Shown here in pieces: positions 1 through 10,892 of a DNA stretch of 64,000 nucleotides; position 1 is the first letter of the stretch, and each line of letters starts with the position of its first letter. The position numbers and the translations under genes were made by a program. Source of the DNA: Plantago major (taxonomy: Eukaryota; Streptophyta; Magnoliopsida; Lamiales; Plantaginaceae); NCBI GenBank assembly GCA_026545765.1, contig JAIFAC010000188.1, positions 62,001 through 126,000 on the forward strand, given 5' to 3'. Under the pieces are notes generated by a model that was not told the origin of the DNA, did not search any database, and saw only the letters and a program-made list of their open reading frames with translations.

Positions 1-740
1 AATTTTCTAAAAAAAAAAAAAGAATTTTCTTTTCCCCTAAACGTTAGATAGATTTAGGTTGTTGCGCATTGTTAGAACAAGTCCAGTTCCTTCCTCTGCA
101 TTTGGAAATACACCAAATTTTGATACATATTTCCATTTCTATTATTGAACAAAGGATATACCTCTTTATAGTTTTTATAGTCAGTTATAGTCCAAGCATT
201 CTTGTAGTATATATAATTATTAGAGATAGAAGAGATAGAATTAGAGGCAGGGTAAGGAAGAAGTAACGCCGGGTTTAATGAGGCGGAGAAAAGAAAATGG
301 AACGTGCTAATAAAATAAGACCTTAAGATATTTCCCCTATCGAATAAAAGTGCTAAAGCCTGTTTCGTATATAATATACAAAAATATAATATACAAAGTA
401 TACGCATACTTTCTCCCCAATAGCGTAAGTAGCACCTATAAAGTAAAGAAGAGGCTAGGCTATTCAACACGAATGTTAAACACGTGAACTGGGCGTATAT
501 CTTATCTATTTGAAGTTAGTCGTTTACTTTTCTGTGTTGCTGAAGAACACTTCTGTGCTGTGTGGTGGCTCTGTCGTCCTTATAGAATTAATAGAAATGG
601 GGGTTTGAATTCTAAGCTAAGAGTAGGTTCTTCTTTATCTTAACATATGTAGTAGATTTTGCATCTGGGTATGATACCAAGAATAGTGTATTAGTCTTCT
701 TATTTTTATTTCGTCTATTTCTCTGACTGCACGAAGTTGC

Positions 741-830
741 TTCTAGAGACTCATATACTCATGGAAAAAGGTTTATTTATTATGAAATAAAATAATTGGA
801 TTATTGAAAGAAGGAAACTCTAAGGCATTG
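741..830 (+). repeat. R1 dispersed repeat, fragment
   Basis: This stretch aligns colinearly with 29643-29735. Both begin with ttcta and a g-rich step into a 'ctca' motif, run through an A/T-rich middle, and end in gaaggaaactcYaaggcat, which is nearly identical in the two copies. Divergence in the middle is high, so this is an old copy. No coding frame is conserved. Confidence 0.6.
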
Positions 831-1527
831 TCTTTCATAACTTTGGCATATCTCTCATATCTTTCTACATTAATTTAATGAAGTATTTATTCTATTTGTC
901 TAGTACGAGTTTTTTCTTGGCGGATAAGTTCAACAACGCATTATTTCGTACTTAATAATAAAGGGGGTATTCCGTAATGGTAACAACGCCAGGAATTGAT
1001 ATAATGAAAATAATAATGCTCCCAAGAATGCACTCTTCCCAACAAAATTGCCAGGAAATAATAAACAACTAGGTAATCAAGAGCTCCTGAAAATCCCGCG
1101 CATGAAAGAGTATTTGGATTTGTATAGTATATTTTTCATTTAGGGAGTAAAGGCGTAGGATAATTGCGAAGACATCTACTAAGTCTACTAAGAGAAGGAT
1201 ATTTAAAATAATGTCCGGGGCTCTCTATCTTATTAAGTATTTAAGAATATATAAGTGAAGACTTCAATATTTCTATTTTGGAGATATTTATTTTATTTGT
1301 ATTCCGGGCATATCCTACTAAGAGACATAAATAAAATACATAATAGGTCTAAACATGGCAGCGGTAGACATGACAATGCGAACAATAACATAATATTATC
1401 AAAATAACAAAGAGACTCCCGATCCTCAAAGACCTACTTTTTACGAACTATGAATATTTGGTTAGCGAAGAGTGCTCCCAACAACCCCTTCCGCATGTAA
1501 CAAAGGATAAAATTCTATGTCATCAAG

Positions 1528-1586
1528 AACAAGAGCAAGAAATGCATATTTTTCCAAATTAAGGGCTCAAAGAGAAACTCTTTATG
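1528..1586 (+). repeat. R1 dispersed repeat, fragment
   Basis: The segment holds the R1 signatures aagagcaa, atgcatatttttc and gggctcaa in order. The first two recur at 30560-30590 and the third at 29648-29660 and 55540. It is short and diverged, so the boundaries are approximate. Confidence 0.45.
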
Positions 1587-4500
1587 TTTTTGTATATCTC
1601 CCCGTAGGAGTCAATTAAAGAATAAGGTTTATTAAAAGAGAAGATGAGATCTATAGTTCTATTACGTAGTAACGGTAGGTAGTGTTGTTGGCGGTAGTCT
1701 CAGTCATAACGAAAAGATATAGAATATGGAACAGTTAGGCCTAGATAATAAGAAAAAATAATATGGAAAATGCACTTTTTTGTACACGTTCTATCTTATT
1801 TTAAACATTTTGGCAACCTAATCTAATAACAAACAATTATAGTCTAGGGTTTACTTTTTTTTGTCTTTTCTCTTCACAGAACAGCGATTTATTTCCAAAT
1901 ACTTCCACACATTTAATTACTCTTAAATACTCCGAATGCATGCCTTTTTCAGAAAATTTCCCACTTATTTTCAGAAGTTTTCTATTTTATTTTATTTATT
2001 TTATAATAACAAATATGCTGGTAGGTGTCCTTTTAAGTCATGCGCAGGACTCTATCTTCTACAAAAAAAAGATCTATACTTTCTCGCAATTTCCTAAATT
2101 ACTTCCTTACACAACTAAGCCATTATTGTTTTTAGTCTCTTCCTTATTTCTCAAGTTTTTCTTCCCCACTAATCAAAAAAAAACAAAATATTCAAAGATA
2201 AAGTTTTACTAATTAGTTCTAAATAAATACATACTAAGAAGCAAAAAAATAGAAAAAAAGATACAGACAATAATTGTATAACGCAACATACAATACAGAA
2301 GACACCCACTAGAAGAAATACAAAGTAGAGAAATAAAGAAAGAGACGATTGCCGTATAAAAGGAAATCTCTCCACATAACAGGTGGTATAATTTTGTAGT
2401 AAATGGAAAGAATAATGTGTAAACAAGCAAATAAATATAAGCACGCTTTATATTAGGGAGTGCACCGAGATTATTTGTATCCAGAGAGGAAGTATATAAG
2501 GCGGAACACATTTTTTTATATAGAGGAATCTACACTGGATATGAATAAATAGGATTTGACTTAGTTTTCTCAAAACATTTCATATAATAGAATCTCTAAC
2601 AACTTCTCTGCACAAGGTATTTTTTGGTCACAAAAAGATTTTAAGCTACCAATGCCAGGCGTTCTCCTTTTTACCTAAATAAAGTATTATTTATATATAA
2701 TAGCCAGATTTGTACAATCCTATCCTCGTTTTTCCACCAAGAGTGTGTATAATGATAACTTCTATTAAAAAATCCATTAATAATCCCTAGAAGAACAGCG
2801 AGGACAACACCTATTAGCAGACTGGTAGGAGTAAAGAAGATATTAAGAGTTCAGATCATAGAATCGAGATAAAAATTACACCCTTTGGTAGTACAACTTC
2901 TTTATATTGGAATGTTAGAATAACCAAAGTTATAATATTGTTCTATATATTTCTTGCTTGATTTTATATGAATATATGACGAACCCGTGCCTTAAGCATT
3001 TCCCCAAAAACAAGAACTCAAGATTTGATATACATAGCCTAGAAAACCTTAGCGAGTCGCTAAATTAAATGTTCTCCTGTCATCAGATTATTTGTCGTTA
3101 CGGGTAGCAAAAAAAGTCAAACACGGCGAAATGGCATTACATAAAGGATGTACAGAGATCTATATATATATAGTTTATTATTCAATCTGTTTTCCCTACG
3201 TGCCTTTTTTTCATAAGAATTTTAGAGAAACTTGTTTTGTTAAGAGTGATGGACTTTTGGCTAAACACAGTAAAATAGAGGGTATTCCTGCAGGCAAGGA
3301 AAGGAGGAGTGAGTTGCCTAGAAAGTCCAAATCTAAGGATCTATACCGTTCCAGAATATAAGTGTCCCTTTTAAAAAAGAAACTAGAGGTTTTTTGCTTA
3401 CATTGTATAGGTTTTGTAGGTAGAGACAAGTAGAGATACAATAAAATATAATATAAATGGTGCCTAAAGTAAATATACCTCCCAAGAGCATAGATCTATA
3501 TTAACATAACATGCACTTATAAATTATGATGATACTGGACTTGGTTGTAAAGAAAGAGACCTTATTTCCCTTCGACCTTATATTTCTCTCTTCAATTCTC
3601 TTTTTAACTACAATTCGGTGTCAGTATAGTTTTGACGGTTTTACTTTCCGAGACTAAGTACTATATGGGGTAATCCCTCTTTTGATGAAAGCTTTTCCCA
3701 AATTTGTACCTGCTCCACGAATCACATTTCAATTATGGAAGGTTATATAAGAAAGCTATAATTCAATTTATGTATCTCTTATCTAGTTACTATAAATACC
3801 AATGTTTGTTGTTTTCTATATACTAGTAGCTGTGTTTGTAGCACGTATTCTTTACTTTTGTATGTACACTTGATGAAGTATAAATAATAATCCCTTCTTG
3901 CTTATTTTTGGAAAGCCTTTAACTGGAATTCTCAGAACCTTCTCTAACTTTTCCTACAAAGTCATCTCTCAGTATTCACAAGCGTATACTCTTTTTTTTC
4001 CCTTATATATATTTAGGAGCAAGATTCAACCTTTATTACAAATATAGGATTTCAAATTCTTCCTTATTCTTTTTCTTAAGTTTTCAGAGCTCTTTTTAAA
4101 TTGGCTCTTAGCCTTCTTCTTTTTTTTATTAAATGATTTACTATTTGTCTTGTCTATTTGTTCTAAATCGTCGTGCTATATATAATAATTTCTAGAACAA
4201 CTAGAGAATAGAATCTGTCATAAGTTATAAATAAATAGGCTAAGGGAGGATGAGTAGTCCGGAGTTGGAGTTGTCTTTGATTGACATGCTCATATTCATA
4301 TATTGGTTTCTATCTCTTAGGTATGTCTTATCAGCCTATATATAATCTATTCTATATTTTATATTCTTTAATGGATTTGTTAGGGCTTATTATCTTTTTC
4401 AGAACTATATAAAATGTAGGTAGGATATCCTTTATGCGTTGTTGTTTCGGAATTAGATTAGTTAGAAGAAATTAATAATTGGTTGATGAAGCTAGATATC

Positions 4501-6064
4501 TGATTTCTCCTATTTGGGTTCACACTAGATTGGTAGCTATTAGATTCCTCAACTTGTATACCGGTATGTATAAGAATTTACTTTGGATTAGTTCTATTAT
4601 TCGTTTTTAATTATGATATATTTCCTCTCTTCATATAGACCCTTGTCCTGTCCTCTGCAATACCTTTAGTTATATTATAGGCATACTTTCTTGTCACTTA
4701 TTCCTTTTATCCTACACTAAGCATAAGTAAATGTTGTATATAATCTTTCCTACATCCGATATTCCCCTTGTAAGGATTCTTTATTCTTCATATTTCTTCT
4801 GCATTTTCTATTAACTAGTAGCCTGAAAAGAAAACCAGAGACATTGTAGGGAATGTGTCTTTATTTTGTCTGTATAAATAGATTCTGTAGTAGTTCGTGA
4901 TTAGTTTAGTGCAATGTAATAAACAGGAAATTACAATTTACAGGCTATACATTCTTTCTTTTATTATATTATACGCCTTATTTCTATTAAAAGACTTACA
5001 CGATATTTTCATTATTCTATAAAATATCTAGGAGGTTGGTGGGCTATACTACATACACGATATACAAACATGGAATCTTTTCGAAAACTTGTTGAAGTGA
5101 GAATGAGAAGAAGTATTTACAGGATAGAACTTCTACTATGTACGGATCGAAAGGAAATGGTTAAAGTAGTAGACCCGAATATAGAAAGAAGTCTTAACTC
5201 ATAGTTAAAAAAAAAAGTATGGGATTTATTCAATGATCAGTACCGCGCATAATGACTATTCCCTTTCACATGTTTTTATATTTAGTCCAAGAATCCACAA
5301 TAACTTTTATTTGATCTGTTTATGGAATAATCACTAGTACAGTATTTTTCGCTTTGGTGCCTAACTCTTATACGTAAAATGTTGTTTATTTCTATTTACC
5401 TAATTCTGTATCTCTTCTCTTTATACTTTAGAAATAGTATTTCAACTACAAAAATATGATTGTCTCTCTTTAATAATACCCGAAGAGGCTTGCACATATT
5501 CAAATGGAAAGGGAGAAGGATTAACAAAATGTGAATAGAAATGAGGAATTTACTTTGCACCTAGTATAGAGTCCATAACTGAGAAGAAGACCGAAATAAA
5601 GGTATATTTTTTCTTTTTAGTAAGCAGAATACTCTTAACGTACTTAGTTTAATAAAGAAAGCATGTTGTTATGTGAATAGTAGTTGTAACTTTTAAAAAC
5701 GTCCTTGGCAAGAAATACTAAATTCTTGGAGCTAGTAAATAAAGGGCAGAGCTACCTTAAACTATTATTTCAATTCCTTCAAAAAATAGAAAAGAAAAGT
5801 ATACATACAGTTAAAATGTTTGGAAGAATTAGATTCTAGAATTAAAGAAATTAACCATGCTTTATAAGCCACTACGAGCCTTGTGGAGTTATAAAGAACA
5901 ACTTAAAATACATGGCTTTTTTGTCAGTAAAGTAAGTGGGAGAAGTCTCAATTAAAATACTTTCTTTTCTAAGGATCAAGGACTAACTCTTTTATTTCAT
6001 GTAATGTAAGAATTGATTGTATTGTATATAGATGATATTCCGGGCTATAATCAACAAAGGGAGT

Positions 6065-6490
6065 TCTTTTTACATACAAGCTATGTGGTTAACAAATAGC
6101 AAGGATCATTCATGCCAAAATACAAAATATAAGATAGAAATAATATAGAATCAGGTACTTTCCAAGCTCACATCTTTTAGGTTTTTCAGTGCAGGCGTAT
6201 ATAAAGATATTTGTAATTGTAATCTAGAAGTGATTTTCTTCTAAGGGTAGTTTGTTTTTCCATGATACCATGATAATAGCTACGTATAAATAGAATAGAA
6301 ATTTGAACGCTACATTACATAGCAATTGTTTAGTATCTATCTCATCTATACTAAATAATCTAAAAGGAAACACAGACAGGTCAACAACGAGGGAAGTCTA
6401 TCTTAAGCCTGCGTTTAGTAGCTGTATATCTTTTTCTTTGGTTGGTAGGAGCAAACGCCTAACAAATTACAGGGATGGAAAGAAAAATTG
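6065..6490 (+). repeat. R1 dispersed repeat, long copy
   Basis: Three blocks occur here in the same order as at 29.54-30.0 kb. The first is acaagctatgtggttaacaa (near 6075 and 29550). The second is a 'ggtacttt..aagctcacatct' block (near 6155 and 29635). The third is tagtagctgtatatcttttt followed by agcaaacgc (near 6417 and 29940). The distance between the first and third is about 345 bases here and about 390 in the other copy. Shared order and spacing argue for one long element rather than chance matches. A 108-codon frame (6303-6629) overlaps the right end, but its phase is not kept in the other copy. Confidence 0.6.
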
Positions 6491-6502
6491 CGTGCCTTCA
6501 TT

Positions 6503-6526
6503 AAAAGCTATAAGAAAAGCTATAAG
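6503..6526. repeat. Perfect 12-base tandem duplication
   Basis: The unit aaaagctataag occurs twice with no gap and no mismatch. It lies just outside the right end of the long R1 copy. A perfect adjacent 12-base duplication is expected about once in millions of sites at this composition, so it reflects a recent local duplication. Confidence 0.9.
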
Positions 6527-6639
6527 TATCTATGTATTTCCTACTTTGGAGGTTTCTCTTCCTGTATTTTTATGTCGAACTACTGGAAGACTAAACTATG
6601 TCACTAACAGAAACAGCACTCGTAGCTAGTTTCTTTTTG

Positions 6640-8500
6640 CTCAGATACTTTTTTTTCTAAATCAATTAGGTTCACTTCTAATAAATTCTATTAAATAATA
6701 AAGCGTTTAGCTAGATTTTGGGATAAGTTTCCTTCTTGCTGGTGGACTCAGTAATCGGGATTGTTCAGTTCTATCTTCTTGCCCTTAGCCCTTAACTACA
6801 TCTTTTATAGATTTTATAGAAGGGATGTTGTATTTCTTGAATATAATTAACACGCAAACAAGTAATAACAACTGTGACTAATAAATACTAAAAGAGATAA
6901 ATACCGGCACTTTTCCTTCTATCTTTAAGACAATGGTTCCAGTAACAAATCTCATAAATGAGGTCTACTATATTTTCTACAAAATCCTTCCTAATAGCAA
7001 AAAGCCACGCTACAAAATAATTTATATCAATGAGGTGATTCATTTCCAGATATTTTTTCAGAAACAAGGGTTTTATATACAATATTTTAGATAATTTCTT
7101 AACAGCAAAGTATAAGCAAAGTCGTGCATAAAGTAATAGGTCTAAATTTGTCTCTTATTCTTAATTTATTATTTATTGTTGTAAGCTTTACTCTAATCGG
7201 TTTTCCTTCCTCGTAACACTAAGGGATTATCTACATCTCATTCACTCTTCCTCCCTTTTCCGTTGTAAATAAATTGAAATATGTATCGAATCTCTTTAAA
7301 ATCGATCTTTATAATCAACAACGTTATTCATTCATTCATAAAAATTCTAGTTCACATCTACAATAAATAATAACGTGCATTTTCGTACACTTGCTAAATC
7401 ATACCATACTCTAACTATTTATTATACTAAATAATACTAAATAAACAGTAATAAATAAATAAATAAGCCTAGGTTTTCCTTCCCTTTTCGGTCATATAAA
7501 AGTCTTATAACAATATAACAAGGAATGCCGTGCTTATTAACAAAAGATAAATAAGTAGTAATATTTAAGGAAATATGTCTATTTGACTATATAAAATTAT
7601 TTTCTTTTAGGTTCCAACAAGGTTCTTCTAAAGGAAAACTGCCTAGAATAAGAAGTTAATCTAGCAAATTCTAGTTATTTCGAACTTAGGTTTGGTAATG
7701 TCGGCACTAATGTACTTTTCCCAGCAACCGAAGGATAATAAACTATGTCGCCAAGAAGAGTATCCGAGATTTGTATATTTTTCTTATTTGATAAGAGCAA
7801 ACACCTAGAATATTAAAGTGAATTCATTTTTTATGTTCTGAGATATCTGAAATATATGTCTATGTTTTATATATTTCCAAGCATTCTTTTTAATATTTTA
7901 AAGTACAAATCAAACTATAAATGGGGAGTACAAATTTATGTCATAAAAATGAACTATAAACGAAGTGGGTGGTCAAACTCCAAGGTATTTTTCCAATATT
8001 TCCGATAACGGATTAAAATTATAAATGAAGAATAATAATTATTATTTGCGCCAACAACGAGGTAAATAGTATTTTCAAAAAAACAGGATATGAGGTGTAG
8101 TTACTAACTATAGAAACTAACTATTATAGAATATGATAACTTCTTCTCTTTAGGGTACAATTCTTAGCCTATCTCTTTCTACAATTTCGTGCATACATAA
8201 ATCTGTAGACTACAGGTAACGCTCAATCATCTACTCTTGTAGTACTAAATAGTATATTGGATTAAATCTATAAAAGTCTCATTTTTAGTTCTAATTTATG
8301 ATCTATGTTTTTAAGAGTGAGTAAATTTAGCAAAAGTGGTCTCTTCATAACATTAACATTAACAGCAGTACAACCAACCGAACACTTCGGGCTATAACCT
8401 ACAATATTTTCTTCCTGTTTCCGTTCCATCCAATACAATAGCTAGTAATTAATCCTTTTTCGCCTTTAACTTTTTTTTTTACTTTTATTTATAATATAGT
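6640..8500. other. Gene-free background DNA
   Basis: No frame here looks like a gene. The complement frame 6888-7082 (64 codons) is of chance length and unrecognised. A short AATA-type microsatellite lies at about 7448-7466. The sequence around 6660-6690 weakly resembles the right part of R1 (a cttctaataaat motif), but not enough to call. Confidence 0.5.
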
Positions 8501-8507
8501 TGGAAAA

Positions 8508-8660
8508 ATGTATAGAGCTTTACAACTCAAAGTCGATGGATTGGTGCAATTATTATCATACCTACCACCGCTTAAAGGAGTATACAACACAGCTTTCGAC
8601 TTTCTACCTAACAAGTTGAAGGACTTCTACTTCAATAAATTTAGAAATAAACAAAAGTGA
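8508..8660 (+). CDS. Small ATG open frame, 50 codons, unrecognised
   Basis: The frame starts at ATG 8508 and ends at TGA 8658-8660. It would give a 50-residue product beginning MYRALQLKVDGLVQLLSYLP with a lysine-rich, aromatic tail. G is commoner at the first codon position (about 10 of 50) than at the second (4) or third (8), as in real genes, and the codons are less AT-biased than the surroundings. No signal peptide, membrane helix or known motif is visible. A second coding-like frame begins one base out of phase right after it, so the two may be pieces of one decayed gene. It could also be chance. Confidence 0.2.
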   Translation: MYRALQLKVDGLVQLLSYLPPLKGVYNTAFDFLPNKLKDFYFNKFRNKQK

Positions 8661-9117
8661 AGAAACAAAGGGTCCTATAGAAGAACCAAAAACTATTATT
8701 CCTATCCTATTGCTTCAGAAACATATGATTTTTATTCCTTCTAGTCTAGTTTTCTATTTTTTAGGGGTGAAGTCGAAAATAGATTTAGGTGTTAAGTACA
8801 CAAACGTCTTTTGCTTTTCAGAAGAATTTGGAAAAGAAGGAAAAAAATACATTGCCCTAATTTGATTTGACCGAGCAGCTGTAGCTGTTTTCATTGAATT
8901 TACTTGGATCCGTGTTGTATTCTTGTGTTTAGAATATGCTGTAGCTCTTTATTTAATAAAATACAAATTTTTAGAAATTATTAATTCAGATCTATGTCAA
9001 GATAAGGATTACCCCTTTGTAAGCTATAATGAATTTGAAAGCTATAATGAAGTAGTTTTAGAAAATAAATACAGATTGAAAAAGAAAAGGATATGATCAG
9101 CTACAAGCCTTGGCTAA
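8620..9117 (+). pseudogene. Coding-like tract broken by two in-frame TGA codons, unrecognised
   Basis: One reading frame runs from 8620 to a TAA at 9115-9117. It is interrupted only by TGA at 8863-8865 and 9094-9096. In the middle section (8866-9093, 76 codons) G sits at codon position 1 in 24 codons, at position 2 in 9 and at position 3 in 6. That is a strong protein-like periodicity for a region with little G. The predicted product has a hydrophobic stretch (…VAVFIEFTWIRVVFLCLEYA) and then an acidic, tyrosine-rich part containing a duplicated SYNE-type hexapeptide. I recognise no family. It may be a dead gene with two nonsense changes, or a gene from a system that reads TGA as tryptophan. 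Chance is not excluded. Confidence 0.25.
9021..9051 (+). repeat. 13-base direct repeat, 18-base period
   Basis: The unit aagctataatgaa occurs at 9021-9033 and 9039-9051. The period is 18 bases, so in the coding-like frame of 8620-9117 it duplicates six residues without changing phase. This is compatible with an origin while the tract was still translated. Confidence 0.7.
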
Positions 9118-10829
9118 ATTCTTAAATAACAAAGAATGGAAGAAGAAAGTGGAAACCTTCTATATAAAGAGGTTTTCTAAATACAAACAAAAAAATTGTT
9201 GATAAGCAAGGCTTGGAGTTCAAAGATCTATCTATATTGTCCTAATTATCCCAGCAGATACAATAAAGTACATAAACCTGGAAGTGGAAGTGGAAATGAT
9301 GCAGATAATCCAAAGGTAGTTATTGTTGAAAAATAGGAGAGTTCTTAAAGTAAAGGCCGAAAAAAAATTGACAAGTACTAAAAATACTGCTGCTGACATA
9401 ATTTATTATTTATCGTTTCCTTTTTGATATATTTGATATAAGAATCAAAGAAAGCCAAAGGGAGGGAATGCGTAGATTAGAACTACAAAAAATCACCTCT
9501 TAAATAAAGGCAGAAGTTATTCGGTTTCAAATTTCTATCTAGCCTTAGCCAATGTTATTTGGTTTGTGACATGTAATGTACGATAAGTTTGGGAATGCGC
9601 TTTGCACGACTTATTCAATCAAATAAATATCCTGGCTATAACCCCATTATTAATCTAATTTTACTAGAAAACTTAGGTACCTCCTCAAATATCTCCTTGA
9701 AACAGACAAAGCCATTCGCAAAATATCTATTAAAAAAGAAAAATGGCAAAGATGGGCGATTAACTAGATATACGTAGAAAGAAGTACCGATTATTCGCAT
9801 AGACAGAGACAAGTTAAGTTTACCAAACGTATAAATGAGACAGCCAGCACTTGATATGTTAGTGTAGTATAGGAAGAAACCAAAAAGGATTGATTGTAAG
9901 TGGAAACCTGGGGAAATACTTTGTTTTTAGAGATCGCAGCAAAAAAGTGTACTCATTCAAAAAAAATTATACCTAATATAGAATTCTTTGCTTAGCTAAA
10001 GAACCTAAATATGTTAACATTGATTGTACCCACTATCTTTTCTAAACCTGCTCATAAAAAAGATACATTTTCCTTACTTAACCGCATCTATTTTCTAACT
10101 TTTAAAACTATAAAAAAACATGTTTAGAAATTGGATAGAATAATTGGAAATACTATACGAAAAATAAAGTAAAAAGAGATTACTGCAATGAATATGTACT
10201 AATAATGGCGAGACTTAGCATGTAAGATTTCAAATAAATACCTAGGAAGTAATTACTTACGATAGGAAGTTCTTGCCGAAAATGCGTAGAGTTTTAATTA
10301 AATCCGAAAAAAGTGCAAAACGAATAAAAACTAGATATTTTAATTAGAATTAGAAAAAAGTAGCAATAAAACAAAGTACACGCCATTATAACTACAGATA
10401 CAACATGCTAAAAAAAGGACTCTAATTATGCTAAGACTTAACTTAATACCATGACATGAAACAATAAAGTCGAAGAGAGGTAGTTAGTCACTCAAAAAAG
10501 ATTATGTACAGAGCAGCAATTTGCGCCATTAACAGAGAATAAAGAGAAAATAAATCACTTAGTAGGAAAGATAGATATTTTTTTTTGTACGGGTCTAATA
10601 ATTTCTATTTATGGTTCTCTTTCATAAGAATTTTGAGTATTCTTAAGTGCTGAACTTTATGACTTATGACTTCAAAATATAGAATATGCTATTGGCGCCC
10701 GCCACCGAAGGTTACATCAAAAAAAGGATTCTTAGATTAGATGATCAATATCCGACTTTTACCTTACTTACACATATTTTTATTAAGTGAAAGGAAGGAT
10801 CGAATCTTGGTGTTAGTTAAACTGATCCT

Positions 10830-10892
10830 ATATATATATATATTTATTTAATTTTATTTAATTTATTTAATCTAGTTAATTTATTTATTAAA
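10830..10892. repeat. TA dinucleotide run followed by TTTA-type low-complexity DNA
   Basis: A perfect TA run of about 14 bases passes into loosely periodic tttaattt/tttatt units. No strand or function can be assigned. Confidence 0.8.

Larger units (their letters stand above)
1..6000. other. Gene-free background DNA
   Basis: I see no supportable gene on either strand. The longest frame (complement 72-470, 132 codons, GTG start) is near the length expected by chance for this composition and shows no domain that I recognise. Homopolymer A and T runs are common. The only structure I can support is two fragments of dispersed repeat R1, at 741-830 and 1528-1586. Confidence 0.6.

Noticed and set aside
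72..470. 132-codon complement frame, the longest in the window
   Set aside because: It has a GTG start, no recognisable motif, a patchy hydrophobic composition and a length close to the expected maximum for random sequence of this composition.
6303..6629. 108-codon frame overlapping the right end of R1
   Set aside because: The matching part of the other R1 copy (29.94 kb) has small insertions and deletions that break this phase, and about one frame this long is expected by chance.
9589..9777. 62-codon frame (TTG start) as a gene
   Set aside because: No codon bias (9, 9 and 8), no motif and chance length.
9397..10023. Apparent 200-codon TGA-terminated frame with three TAA/TAG at plausible Gln sites
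   Set aside because: Over its second half G is not enriched at codon position 1 (21, 24 and 27), and with only TGA as stop such lengths are common by chance here.
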